This document shows positions 36,744 through 50,600 of a stretch of 64,000 nucleotides of DNA, piece after piece. The DNA is from Rodentolepis nana (lineage: Eukaryota; Platyhelminthes; Cestoda; Cyclophyllidea; Hymenolepididae): positions 7,428 to 71,427 of the forward strand of contig UZAE01012028.1 of NCBI GenBank assembly GCA_900617975.1. The letters are read 5' to 3'. The notes under the pieces were generated by a model, which was given only the letters and a program-made list of their open reading frames with translations, searched no databases and was not told the origin of the DNA. Each line of letters starts with the position of its first letter. The stretch's first letter is position 1. The translations under genes were made by a program, and so were the position numbers.

Positions 36744-37358
36744 TTTCGACAGTTCTTTTTAGAATATAATTTCAAGTACATGCAATTTGATGGTTAACTA
36801 TGAATTCTCATTTTTTATTGACATTTCTTAGCGTATAGTGAAGAGAGATGTTGCATGACATTATATACTTTAAAAAGATTCCAAAAAACTGGTCTACTGA
36901 ATGTCAAAAATTTGGAAGAAATGTAATGATCACTTATGTGATCAACTATGACTCTTAGACCTTCTTGAGCAGTAATGCAACAAGAGGCTTTTTTTCAAGT
37001 TGTGTGTAAAAATTTCACTTGTCTTTATTTCAATTTCTCCTGCGCATGCCTTGAGCACAGTAAAAAGATTTCGCATGGGATATTGTGAAAATTCTTCCCT
37101 CTCGAAATGGAATTTACATATTGAAATTAACCAATGCGTTTTATTTTAGGCAAAGAAGTAAATATGTCGAAGGAAACTAGATTTTTCAAGTTCTACTGAT
37201 GGAATATCAAATGTCTATTATGCATAATTTTTCTTCATTAATTTGTTCATAAAATGACCTATTTTACTAAATGAAAAAATATATATACATGGTACATGAC
37301 ATTCTGTCTTCTACTGTCTATCTTTGAGTAAGATTAATACGTTGATATTAATCGGTAT
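36744..37358. other. Intergenic, nothing recognised
   Basis: AT-rich sequence after the last candidate exon of the coiled-coil gene. No clear AATAAA was found within the first 100 bases after 36743. That is one reason the last exon is uncertain. Confidence 0.4.
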
Positions 37359-37683
37359 GGGGTACGCGATAGACTTACCTCCACGTGGTGCACCCTGGGC
37401 AACGTATATTCATACGGCAAAAAAGTCTATAAACCGGCGGTTTACTTCTGACTTCAAGCTACCATGACCAAAATGTATTTCATATTCAAATACTTCAACA
37501 GAACTCACCTCTCCTTTTTCTCTACCTTTTCGTCTGTCTGTCTCTTTTACATCTGTGAACCACTCTTCTGTTCCCACTCCACTACATGAGACTTTGTCTG
37601 TTTCTCCTTTCTGTGAAGCCTGAAGCAAACTACAGTGGTAATGATAATTATCATTAAGCATGTACTTTGATATAAATAAATAG
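37359..37683 (+). repeat. SINE-like dispersed repeat, copy 5, with target-site duplication
   Basis: Best-bounded member of the family. The head GGGGTACGCGATAGACTTACC is followed by TCCACGTGGTGCACCCTGG, CAACGTATATTCATACGGC, AAAAAAGTCTATAAACCGG and GACTTCTGACTTCAAGCTAC, then a pyrimidine-rich middle (TCTACC...TCTGTCTGTCTC, ACATCTGTGAACCACTCTTC). It ends in an A/T-rich tail GATATAAATAAATAG. TAATCGGTAT (37349-37358) and TAATCGTTAT (37684-37693) flank it, a 10-bp target duplication with one mismatch. No terminal inverted repeats or coding capacity. A variable ATAA-type tail plus target duplication is typical of retroposed SINEs, but no clear pol III boxes are seen. Confidence 0.82.
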
Positions 37684-37693
37684 TAATCGTTAT

Positions 37694-38643
37694 CTAATTT
37701 TCATTTATGACGTGGTGGTGACGTTGAGCCCGATTTCGAAAGACACACTGCATGTCAAAATCAAACGGAAATTTCAAGGAGATGTGGGGACGTTTTATTA
37801 ACTTATTGGGAACTGCACAAAAAATTCACAAGACTATTGACCTGGTCAGATATTGGTATAATGTTCCGAAATGAGACTTGACAAAGAGTGAGTCTTGTGG
37901 TCACTTGATCAAGACTAAATAAGAATTGAAAAGCTAGAACGAAGCCAAAACTTATGAGAAATGAATTTTTAAATCGATGAAACGCTACATTTGGGTTATT
38001 CTGATAAGTAATGACTACATCCTAAGATGGAACATAGCAGACTCGAGAATTTCTCCGACAAATTGCACAGTTTTAATGGTTTTCTCCTTTTTATCGAATT
38101 TCTAAAATCTAGCTCGTTCTAAAGAATTTCCGCATTGTGTTTCAAGTAAGGGTTTATTGGTTTGTTACCCCTCCCCCACAAGCCACGACCCAGCTTCTGA
38201 TCAAAGTAATAGAAAATACCTTCACCCTTTCTCCTGAACTTATTGTGCGATTTTTCTTATTTCAGTAATGATTATTGATAAATCATGGCAAATGGTATCG
38301 GACTATGCTACTCACTATAGCTATTTCGATGTTGAGTATTTCCTAAACTTAAATCATACTCCATTCTATAGCCATAGAGATGGGTAAAAAGTTGATTTAT
38401 GGATAAAATGGGAAGTATATTTACTGCACACAAACCGGTCACTTATAAGCCGAAAAAATCCATTTTTCCAAAGGAGCTGTAAAGTGGTTAGTTTAGAGCT
38501 ACACGAAATGGTGAAGGTTCTGTAAATATCACATAGGAATGCGTAAAGCGGGACGTGCAGAACGAGAGAAGAGGGATCGAGATATCAGATTTCACAGCCA
38601 ATAAGAAAAGAGCGAAATTAGGAGAGATAAACAATACACTCAG
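37694..38643. other. Intergenic, nothing recognised
   Basis: Unremarkable AT-rich sequence between the repeat copy and the SHANK stop codon. No SAM-domain coding sequence was seen on the minus strand here. Confidence 0.4.
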
Positions 38644-41600
38644 TTAGCAGCAAAACTCTTTTGGGGGAGGGAGAATAAGATCGTTAGGGTCAAAGCTACT
38701 ACTTCCGGCGCCTTGAGATGTTGTAGGAGGCGTATCGGCGGACATTGCGGAGAAGGATCGTGGATAGCCACTAGGACTCCGATCTTCTAGATGGGGAGCC
38801 CTTTTGACAGTTCTAAAGTCGTCTTCTCGTGGACCACCATTCATGGATAGTGGGCGGGAATTATTTGTGCAGGTTCGACAGCTTCGATTTCGTCTGCGAT
38901 GTGCAGATGAGGATTCAGGGCCACGGCGTTTGGGTGAGGAATAGTGGGGTAGAAATCGAAGAGGTGGTTGAGGTACTGAATGAATCGGACGACCGGACAT
39001 GGTTGAACTTGAGTAGCAGGATTGAGATCCTTGACGTGCAGATGATCCCATTATACTGGTGCCCCCAACATATGTATTTAGGCTGGAGGTATCTACGCCA
39101 ATGTCCTACGAATTTAAAGCAATATCTATGTTAATTGGGCCTTTTTTGTTAAATTAGTATAAAATAAAGTTTGATTATCATTTGTAATGGCAGAATAGAT
39201 TAAATTTTGACGAAGTTATGCATACAAGCTTACCATTCATTGCTGCATATGCTCACAAAATTTTAATAACAAATAAACTAACTATTCAAAAGATAAACAC
39301 GTTTGGCGGTAATTTAAACACCACAGCAAGCTGCTCCCATTCCAGGGCTAAATAAGGGTCGAGCCGAGTTCGCGGTCTTTTATTTCAGGAGCGTCCATTG
39401 TATGCGCGCTTCACCCAGTTGTTCGCCCTTGAGCGCAAGCGCTGGGTTAGGGCACGCAAACTCCAGCCCTACCCGCCNCGGGTCCCCCCCCCCCCCCCCA
39501 CCCCCACTAACTTCCCACCGTCTCGTGTGTTTGAGAAAATTCACCATCCGCCATCCGACCATAAATTTTTCCAAAACCTTACCTCCCGTAACTTTCTAGA
39601 CACTTGTGTGATTACCTGTTAAAGTGGACTGAAATGAAGGGCTTTAAATAACTCCAGAATAAAACACTAAATTACCTAGCATTTTGATAGGAGACATTTC
39701 GAATACCGGTTTAACATTATTTTAACAATAAATCGATGGTTGAGCAGTAAGAGGTAAAGTGGATGAATAGGGGTGAACGAAAGCACGATTCCTCCAAAAA
39801 ATTCATTTGCAGCATACGATTTCACCAAATGAACGTTAATTTCTACTAGTCTGATTTTAGTGCAAGAAGGAAATAAGACCTCTATAAGAAGTCACATTTA
39901 TAACAATGTAAACTCTGTCGGATAGAAATGGGATCATCACCAAATTTACTGAACCTAGAAATTAGAATAGGGTTTTACTAAGGAATTGAAAAGAAGAAAT
40001 ATTAAAAGGAATATGAATCTATGCTCATGAAAGGCGACTATCCTGCTGAAATCGCTACCTCAGATTGACAATAAATCTGGACTCAGTCACTCAAACTGCT
40101 AGAAAAAAATTTCGGGTCATCAAAAAGCCCTAAGAGAGCAAAACCATTGAACCACTTCTACTATTTAATGCTAAACCAGAATGCACAGTAATACTCTCCT
40201 AATTTATGTAATTCGCTTAAGCGTTGTCGACTGTGACGCTATGAGTAATCAGTCTACGAGATTCGGGGTTTGGTGGCCAACGCCCCAATACAATGATTGG
40301 ATAATCACCCCATCGCTTTGGGCGTTATTCAACTCAACGCGTTGCGTAGAAACCGATGAAGAAGCTCTATTTGCAACCATGATAATCCAATAAAAGACGA
40401 TGACTAAGTCGGACAACACGATGACAAAATCCAATCAACTCAGCTCAGTTATTCTCCCGGTACACTTGCCAGTTTTTACGTTTATTGCAGGCAACATGTG
40501 CCAATTTATACATTACTCCGGTTCTTCATTCACAGGCTTACTTAGTTTGGCGAATTATGTGCAATTTTACACTCCCTAATGGGAGATGACTGAAACGCGT
40601 TCCCTCTGTTTTGTCGGAACATACCTCTGTGAACGAGTTGACTGTGTGCGATTTCGGAATTTGCCGGAAGATTCCCCTGCCGTCGCCGCCGTCGCCGCCG
40701 CCGCCCCGAGTAGTCTCTGTATACCTGGAATTGGGGAATTTGTTGCGAATTCTGTAATCTGCTGCTGTGTGGATTCGTGGAATTGGCTCTCGACTGTTAC
40801 CCGAACGAGGCGAAGCCATTCGAGGACTGCCGTGACCCCCTGATTGACTACTGAACGGCTCATCTAAGATATAAGATGAATTATAAATAAGCAATATAAA
40901 GGTACATATAGATGTTAAGTAACAGCTGGGTAGGGTATGATCGAACTGCGTAAATGAAGTGGTAGCTTATTCCATTGTGTTTGTCCAAGATGAAAATCGA
41001 AGCATTGGAACAAACTTTTTAATAACAGCATACCGTAAGATCTTTTGCATCAGATTTTGTTGATGATTTCAAATGGCCTCTTAAAAAGGTTACAAGACGA
41101 ATTGTGTAAAAAGAATTTGAAACGAAAAAGCAATTAAAAAGCAAAAATATGTAAAATACGTCTTCGCATCCTATTTTCCTCTCGAGTGAGTTCCATGGTT
41201 CCTTTGACAACACCCCCCCCCTCTTTCCAAAATATTTAAAATTATAAATAATATTTGGGAAGGTTTGTAAGGTTGACTTTAAATAAATAAATGGTGTTGC
41301 ACAATTTTTGGGACACCCCGACAACTTTCCAGTGTTTTTCTTTGGATTATCATGCGACAACATTCAGCTATCAGTAGGTCTTTCAACGATATTTTGAAAA
41401 CAGTTGGCTGAGAAGCCATTTTGAAACTGTGCTCATGACTGCGTTCGTAGCCCACGTTGCAGGAATTATATACTTTGAGAAAAAAACGTTTTGTTAAAAC
41501 AAACATCTACCCTCCCGAAGTAAATGCTTGCAGAACGAAAAACTACCTAAGCAAATCGATATTGTTAGAAGTTGGAATGTCAAAAGGTTCCCAACTTGAC

Positions 41601-44600
41601 AAATATTGAATAAACTATAAATAACAGGGTGTCATATCGTATTGGAGAGCAACAATAGAAGAGAAAGGGCCTCTTCGTAGAGAAAGGCCTGTGTAAAATT
41701 AAACAAATCCCACGTCTTAGCATGCTAAAAAATAAGTACTGAAAGGGACTTACTTACAGTAAATGCGAAATTTTACTTTAAACGAAGAGCTAAATTTTTA
41801 TTTACCTCCCAAATCGTATAAATTGGACCTAATTTTACCAGCATTTCTGGTTACAGCTGTACGAACACTTTGCCAATTAAAAGTGCACCCAAAAAGGCGT
41901 TCGATGATGGCAGTATTTGAATGTCCGCAGCTAATTTTTATCAGTTCGTTCCACATGAAAGAGTTGCATAATGCATGCGAAAAATAGTGAGGCTAAATTG
42001 GTACAAATGTAGGAATTATGCCCATTCAAGGAATAGACGGTACTCAATGTCCAGACAGAACTTAATATAATAAATTCCTATATATTCCCAACAATTTATT
42101 ATCCACTTTGCTCTTTTGTTTGTCCACCAGGTTAACAAAGGGTTCGAAACTGTCAAGTGAGCTCTCCTAATCGCTTGATAAGAAGACACATCAGAGCCAA
42201 AAAGTTTTTGCACTTTAAATGAACTTCTACTACTAACTGAATATAGCGTTGCTTTAATTGAAAGATCGTCGAAAGAAAGTATTTTTAAAAACGTCTTTGA
42301 CAGATGGCTGCCATCTATAATCTCTATGATGGAAAACTCACTGCTTTCCGTGTCTAACAGATACCAATAGTCAATTACTTCGCTGGATGTCCACCGATGA
42401 GTATTGAACCCACGATCTTGTTTGATGCTCTTGCAGACAACTATATCATTAAGAGGTTGCGACATTCAGCACACGCACAGACATCTGCCATTGGCTTAGT
42501 AGGAGTATATTAAGAAAATAATAAGTATTCTGTTGATGTGAGTAAGGCTTTTCAAAATGTCCTTATTTATGAGTAGCTTGAGGAAAACCTGAGTTCAATA
42601 AACCCTTAATCTTAACAGATGTACTAAATAAATTAATTATCAATTAATAAGTAGTAAAAGAAAACACCCTGAGAAATCTATTCATTCAAACGCAACACGA
42701 TCAAAGCGCTGTAAGATGTCTTTATAACAAATAAAAAATGCCGGCATCTTCAAAGAGAGACTGGGTGACTTTGAATTCCATTTCATATCAAGATCAAAGT
42801 CATTTTAGTAATATCTTCCTCCCATTTGTTTAAATGCAATAATCAATATTTTAGACCATAGGTTTGAAAGTTAAGAATCTTGGAAGAGTATCCATTGGCT
42901 ATCTGCTGAGGTTGCTTAACAAGTTCTGATTTTTCAAGAGCCGAAATATGCGCTTATGGAGATACATTCCCCACAGATAAGAGGTAACATAACACTAAAT
43001 TTTAAAATAGAAACGCTAAATAGGCCATTAAATAACGAAAACACGATAAAGTATAATTGGTTCACACCAGGGACTAATTACCTGGAAGATTGCGAAGTTT
43101 CATCCTATCTACAACCTTCCATGGTTCTTTAAAAAATTCCTACATGATAGTCTTTAATAGCACGCTCTTGATTTTCAATAGAAATGGGCTTTTGAGCACA
43201 AGAGATTTTTGAAAAGTTGTAGAGAAACCAAAATGATTATTTCAATCAATGAAAAGTACTTCTGATTTTTAAGAAGCAACGGTGATAATGGTCTTTGTTG
43301 GGCATTTGGAGTTAAATTCCGTGCAAATTTTTGATGCTTACCATACATTCAACGGTTTTCCGATAACTCAAATCCCAAATTTTATCGATTCAAATTTAAA
43401 GGAGCAAACATAGGTTGGTCTTTAATAGGAAAACCGTTTGTGTGAACTAAGTACCAAACATAACCACAAAAATGCATTCAGAGGAGAGGCGAAATCGTCA
43501 TGCATTCGTTGTGTCCAGTAGTGTAAGAAAACATACTTATTTCTGGGCAAGAGCGTTAAAATATCCTCCAATAATTGGATGCTAAATAAGATAATTTATT
43601 AACAAATTAAAACCTCCTTTTGAAGTGGTTATTTACGTCCCAATCAGGAGAGAGTGGCAACGGTGGCTCGTGAGAAGATGATACAAATCTTCATGTATCA
43701 TTGGATAAGAGACTTGCCAATCGTTAAGGGCTGAACTTGGTGGCAACGTGAGTTATCACGGGGTACGTTGAGCACTTGTAAATTAAACATATTTTCACTG
43801 ACTACAAGAATGCTTGTGCCAAGTTACCACCCATGGGTCTAAAAAGACCGTTTGCCTCTAACTTCAAAAGGTCACAAAACGGCACATCGGTCCCGTATTA
43901 CATATATATATATATATATTACGCAGATCAGGATCAGGATTTGATACAATTTTTTAACTAAGCAGATGAATGAAATGAGAAATTTTTTGGAGATTTTTAC
44001 CATTTTCACTTCTTCCTCAGTAAACTTAAATTTCATCCTTGTTTGAAAAATATTCTTATCCAAATCGATTAAGGTAGATTTTCACGATAAATAAATCACT
44101 TGTTATTTGTGTATCCGGCCATAAAATACGCATATCCCAGTAAAGTTTCGTTAATATATTGTTTACGGTCGGTAAAGGGGTTAGAATATATATTCAAGTG
44201 AAGTGGAAATGTGGTGTTTGTCCATGCTCTGGGGATCAACCCTTTAAATTCCACAATTGTTAACTAGGTTTGGGTAAACATCGATTTTGGGGGGGGGGGT
44301 TAGGAAAATGATAAAGCCATTTAGGGAAAAAAATTAATTTTTTAGTTAATCAATTAATACTATAGCATATCCGCATATTATTGGACCCAGTAAGTTGTTT
44401 AAATCATTAATTGCATTCTACTTTATCTACATTTATAAGACAGAGAGCATTAGAGTGGCAAGACCAACCTTCATAATTAAATAACTAGCCAATAAGCACT
44501 GAAAACCGTGGACAAAAATTTCCCACCAATTCAAGTAACCAATGACGAAATTTGATTTTTGCAACGTGATCGACACATTTATTAGGTACTGTGCAACCCG

Positions 44601-47600
44601 AAACCACAAAAAAAACAATTTAACTAAGACACTTGTGCAACTGGACATTGATTTAAACATTTTTTTTGATCCACTCAGTTGCAATTCCAAAATGTTGAAA
44701 ATATGTACATTTTTGAATTTACTATTGAAATACAAGTTTCTACCATACATTCCTACCCTATTGGAATTGCGCAAAGCTCAATTTCAAATCAATTGAAATT
44801 CACTGACAAATGGTATAATCCCCTATGTCTCCTGTTATGGGGTGTGCGATAGACTTACCTCCGCGCGGTGCACACTGCACAATGTATGTTCATTCTGCAA
44901 AAGTCTATAAATCGGCAGTTGACTTCTCACTTCAAACTACCATGACCCGACTGCATGTCATATTTCACCACTTCCAATGTACTCATCTTACCTTTTCTCT
45001 GCCTTTGTGTCTGTCTCTTGTACATCTGTGAATCACTCTTCTGTCCCCCCCCCCTAGACTTTTTTTGTGACTCTGATATTCCTCCCCTCTATGTGAAGCT
45101 CGAAGTCAACTAAGTGGCTAATGAAAACTATCATAAAGCCTGTCAATTGATATCCAGTAACTTTCACCATACCACATATTGTACTTACTACAATCAAATT
45201 TCACTTACCATAGTACTATGTAAAAATTCTCATTTTTGTGTCATATATTAGTAATTATATTACTTTAATAATTATTAAAATAGGGGATTATGTCAGTGGT
45301 TTCAAAGTACCCTCTGCACAGAGTAATCGAAATCGGATTTCATTTACTGCCTCACTCCAATGGATTGCAAACGCGAATCAGGAAATGGCCTAACGATCGA
45401 TCGTAGTCAAGGCATGAGTAGAGATCCAAAATGGAACTAAGCTAAAGGATTCCTTACCTGTACTTGAGACACTGCTATCACCTGGAGAAACACATCTGCT
45501 ACGCGGGGGAGCATACATTGGAAGCATCGGGGAGTAGGGTGCCGGCCCATTATTGTGACGACTCATTCGTCCAGCCATACTGACACTCCTCTGAACAGTG
45601 GGCTTTGCTGGTCCATCTCCAACCCCGATTGTCGCATTCCTCGACACTGTGTAATGAGACTTGCGTCCGGGATCTGGTACAGCGCCGGAGGGTCGAGTCA
45701 TTTGAAGTACCACAGAGTTGGATTTCAGAGTGTCGAGGAGTTGTACCACTTCTGCGTGACAAGCCCTCGTAACGTCTACATGGTTGATCTAAAAGTCAAT
45801 AAAAACATGATTTACGGGACTGAATATGGAAAAGAATCTATCGATCTTATGCTGAAAAACGCGTTTCATCAGCATGGTGCCTTTGACCAATTCATGATAC
45901 GCTGATTGGAATATAACGACGGAAGCCATCATCTATGCTTCCCTGAAAGGTCATACTTTACCACAGCTATTAAATGAAATTCTATGATGTCGAGCAGTTC
46001 CATCTGACAAATAATGTCCATCTAAATGATGAACAAATTTAAAGAGTTTTTGACCCTCGATTTTCGAAATAAAACGCAACTAAAGGTTTGCCACAGTTCT
46101 AACTCGTCGTAAATGCAGAAATCCTGTGATCTAAGTGACAAATAATTCATAAAGTACTATAAATAGTTCGAAATATCCATAATATTGGCGCACGTGTGGT
46201 GATCCGAACGTACTTCGTCATTCATTGGACTCCTGAAATTCTTTTATGTTGAATTGCAAGTCAGTGCCTCATTATCCAATCTGACCACCTCCAATATCTT
46301 ACACGTATTAAGTCACATTCCATTTGGAATAAAAGCTAAAGTTATCACATTTTGACAAATGATTTAATGAGAACAAAAGATAAATTTTGCCTTTATTGAT
46401 ACTTTAATCAGCGTGCAAATTCAACAACACAGGAGTATTTTTTAAAAAGGCAAGAGTATAAAATGAGTACAATGAACAACTTCATTTCCACATTTGCATA
46501 GTAAAGACTTATTGCCACTAAGCTATTGTTATAATTTTACGTCCTAGATCTGATTATAAGGGCTTATTTTTTGAACTAACAAATTCAGATTTGAACCTTA
46601 AAATAAACGGAATCGATTTTGTTGAACAAAGTGGTTAATTATTATAATTCAAAATCGATAAATTAATTTCGAATACACTTCTATTTAATGCGTCTACATC
46701 TTTTAACTGGGTATTCATAGAACATGCGCAAAAAAAGGTATTTAGTCCTGTAACGATGCTGTTGTAGTGTTACGACGACGAGTGTGACCCTAGAACTGCG
46801 GGATTATGAGGTCAGGATGAAGAGAGGAGGAGGGGGGGGGGGGGCGATTATAGTACATTCGTGTGGTAGCATCTCACATGCTTGTCCAATTTCATTTTCT
46901 AATCAAGCGCTTTAATGATCAGTCGCAGGATCAGTTCAAATTGTACTATGACGCACCTGTCCGACGCAGTGTGTAGGTCAGGACAAACAACGGGTGCAAG
47001 GTAATGAACATGCGAAGAGAATCAAGGAGAAACAGAAGATTAAACGCTCACCTCTTCAATTGCACATTAAACCAAATTTAAAAGAAGCTAGTCTTTCCTT
47101 GAATAACTATTTATAATCTCATTTCCTAAAAATATAGTGAGATCTTTCTACGTCGCTTCAGAATACTGAAACCAGTAAACGCTTCAAAGAAAACAAAACC
47201 CGTAGGTATTTCGGAATACTATGGTACAAAGCACGTCATTCTGAATTTTAGCCAAAATCAGGGACATAATGGTAGGAATTTTCAATCGAATGCATTTTCC
47301 ATAAAAATAATAAAGGATGGTCTTGCTAAATTCGAATCATTGAAGGAATAAATCTGATGATATCTGCCTAAAATCGCTCAAAAAATATTTTGCAGATTTG
47401 GTATGATTAGAGAAGCCTTGATTAAGACAAGCCTGCTGTAAAGACCGACTTCTCAATCTTATGTCAATTATAGATAACCCTTAGATTGCAACTGATCCTG
47501 ATTTAAATGCGTTAATCTCAAGCAACTTTACCTTGAGACAATGACTGAATATGCAATAAGACCTACTTCAGGTTAGATATTCGATCAAATTCAATAAGTC

Positions 47601-50600
47601 TCTCATTTTATGAATAATGGCAAATGAAAACAAGATCACTTTTTGCAGTAATAAAACTAAGTTCCGCATCAACACTTGGATAATTTGAACTAAGTAAGAT
47701 ACCCACTTGAATGAAGCCTCACATCTCATAGGCGGGGTTGAATGAAATCATACACAAAGTCTTGAGAGTTCTAAATTTCGCAAGGAGCTAAATTATCTCA
47801 CGACAGAGAGGGGCGTAATGAAGACGATGTTCGAAAAGAAGTTGAATTTATACAGGTATTAATTATACAGTCAGAAAATCGAATTTGAATTAAGCCTCAC
47901 GATGCGTCACTGCCCAGGCTCAGCTCATAACTCAATTAATCTAATAATACTAGTATTCTCATATTCTTTCCACTGACATTTTTTCTATGTTGGTTGGAAA
48001 ACTGTGAAGGCCAACATCTTGATATATGTGTATCAATGATTCTTAAGCTATATCAATCCTTTGATTTGCAGATGTTCCATATTTCTTTAACAGAGGATTG
48101 AAGAATAAATTGTATAATTTCTGCAAAATAACTTTCTAATCCACTGTTAAATTTAAGTGATTTTACTGGAAATAATTACAATGGTCCTGTTTGCAAAACT
48201 CGATACAATCAATACTCCGGCCGCCTCTCATCCGCACCCCTCCACCTATTCTCAAAACACTGCGTTTTCCATATGACCCCGGTAATGAGACTCAATCAAT
48301 ACAAACACCTATTGGTCCAATGATTTGCTCAAGGGAAGATCTTGATAGTGAAAGGATAATTCAGCTCCATAGAATCTGGCCTCTACGAATCTGGTGACCC
48401 TAATTATTCTACAATCTGATCTCCAAACAGGAATATTAAACGTGGTAGTTCATAATGCGCACACATACACACACACACACACACAAAAAAACTCAAATAA
48501 ACGCTTGCCAAAATGTCAAAGCAGGTACAAACGTGTGTAATACGCGCACAGGAGTCTCAAACTCCCTTTCTACGACTACATTTAGAGATAAATGCAATTG
48601 TGAATGCAAGCACCACGTGTGCGTGATGGTAAGCTTTGGTTATTATGTAATTTCATTTCAAGGCTTCCTGTACGTTCATGCTTACTGGTATGGTGGTTTT
48701 GGGATTCCAGTTCCGTGAAATCGCAAGACTTATCTGAACTTGTAAGTACAATATGAACTTAGTTCAACTTGGAAGAAAAGTACAGCTGCGACGGACAATA
48801 ACAAGTTCCAAGCTGCAGATGGTTTCTGTTGCGTCACGTTTGCAGCATGAATCATTACTATAAATTGGAGACATTTTTTTCCTTAATCAAGACGTTCGTT
48901 TGTGAGGCTGCCACTTAAAAGTCTATTGCATCCCAGCACACTTCATTTTGACAACTCCATTAAGCGCAAGTGAAGGCTCCAAGAGTGTTCATAAGGTCAC
49001 CAGGGGTCGAGGTTGTAATTAAATTGCTGCGACTAAGTGTGCAAATACGACCATCCGTGTTTTAGGAGATGGGAAAAAATCATTTTCGTGCAAAGTCGAG
49101 TGAAGAAAACAGCCTAACCTATATACTGGATAAGGGGTGCACGGTAGACTTACCTCCACGTGGTGCACCCTGGCAAAGTGTACTCTTACGGCAAAAAAAC
49201 TTAAACCAGCAGTTGACTTCTGAATTCAAACTGCCATGACTCCACTGTATGCCATATTTCACTGTACTCACCTCACCCTATCTTTTTCTCTGCTTTTTGT
49301 ACATCTGTGATTCACTCTTCTGTTCCCACCCCCGTCCCCCCCCCCCTCGACTTTTATGACTTTGGTGTTCCTCGCCTCTGTGTGAAGCCCGAACTCAACT
49401 AAAGGGCTAATAAAAACAATTATAGAGCCTACTATTGGATATAAATATATTGACTATCTGCATAACACCAACTCGAAACTATATAACTACCAATTTCAAA
49501 TTCCGAAAATTAGCAAAGATGAAGAGCTGTCAGAGTTCTAGAAATGGGTACAAGTTTTAGTTTACTTAATTTTCCAGCATAGCCTTTAAAATCAAATTAA
49601 AAATTACTATTTTAGCATGAACTTAGAATTAAACCGCACCTAGGATTAAAAAAGAACAATAGCAAACTGAAACATTCATAAATTCCATTATAAACTAATC
49701 TTCCGGTTAAAAGCCGGAAATGTATTCGACTAGCTTGGGTTCTTCGGCCAAGTTAGTTAAAATCGTCATCAGATTTGACAAGCAAATAGTCAAGAGAATG
49801 TCGAAATTAAGAAAGAAATTTGATCTATTTACTCGCCTTGATAACATAGTCACCTTCTTGTAGACCAGCATGGAATGCAGGACTTCCAGGTTTCACGCTT
49901 TTAATGAGTTGAAGACTCGGTTTGGCTGGGGTTGGTATGAAGCGTTGAACGGCTGATACGTCTAAAACAGAGGCATTATCAACATTGAGATGATCAATTG
50001 AAATAGCAATCGCTCAATTCTTGATCAATTTACTCTGTACAGTTCGAAGTGATAATCCTAGAGTTGGTACACGCGGACCCTCGGGCAAATAAGCTTTATG
50101 TAGGACAACAGTCCAGGTTAGCCCGCCCTCTGAATTGTCACAAATTGTTCTGCGGTTGGGTGAGCAGGCTCCCGATCGATCAGGTGACATGACAGGTGAC
50201 CTTGGAAAGTAGTGTGTTTCGCGATGATTCGGTGAGACGGGTCGAGAGGATGCAGTATTGGCAGCTGTGGTGATGTTGTTCGAAATGGCGAAGGGGTTCG
50301 TGGGGATGGGGGCACCGTCTCGACCACTGGTTGCGGACACACTAGAAGACAAATATAGATTAATTTCAACGAAAAAACTTAGTATATCTCCCCCATAACC
50401 AAACATATCAGAGCCTTATATCTTATAATTGAATGTGCAATTCAAACGCACTTTCAGTCTCAGAGTGTATATAATTATCAATCGGATCCCCCCACTTTTA
50501 AGATCAGGAACATGCCCCGCTAAATCGATTGTCGCATATATTTGATTCCATTGACATTCTTATTTAGATTTGACCAATAAAATAAAAGGAAAAATCGGAA

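Noticed and set aside
40576..40863. Alternative minus-strand frame over SHANK exon 10
   Set aside because: The other frame joins in phase with exons 9 and 11 and ends at a strong GTATGT donor; this one does not.
42016..42465. 149-codon open frame on the minus strand
   Set aside because: It runs through the tRNA-like sequence and has no protein similarity I can see; it fits no SHANK exon phase.
45555..45905. 116-codon plus-strand frame
   Set aside because: Antisense shadow of SHANK exon 9 extended by chance.
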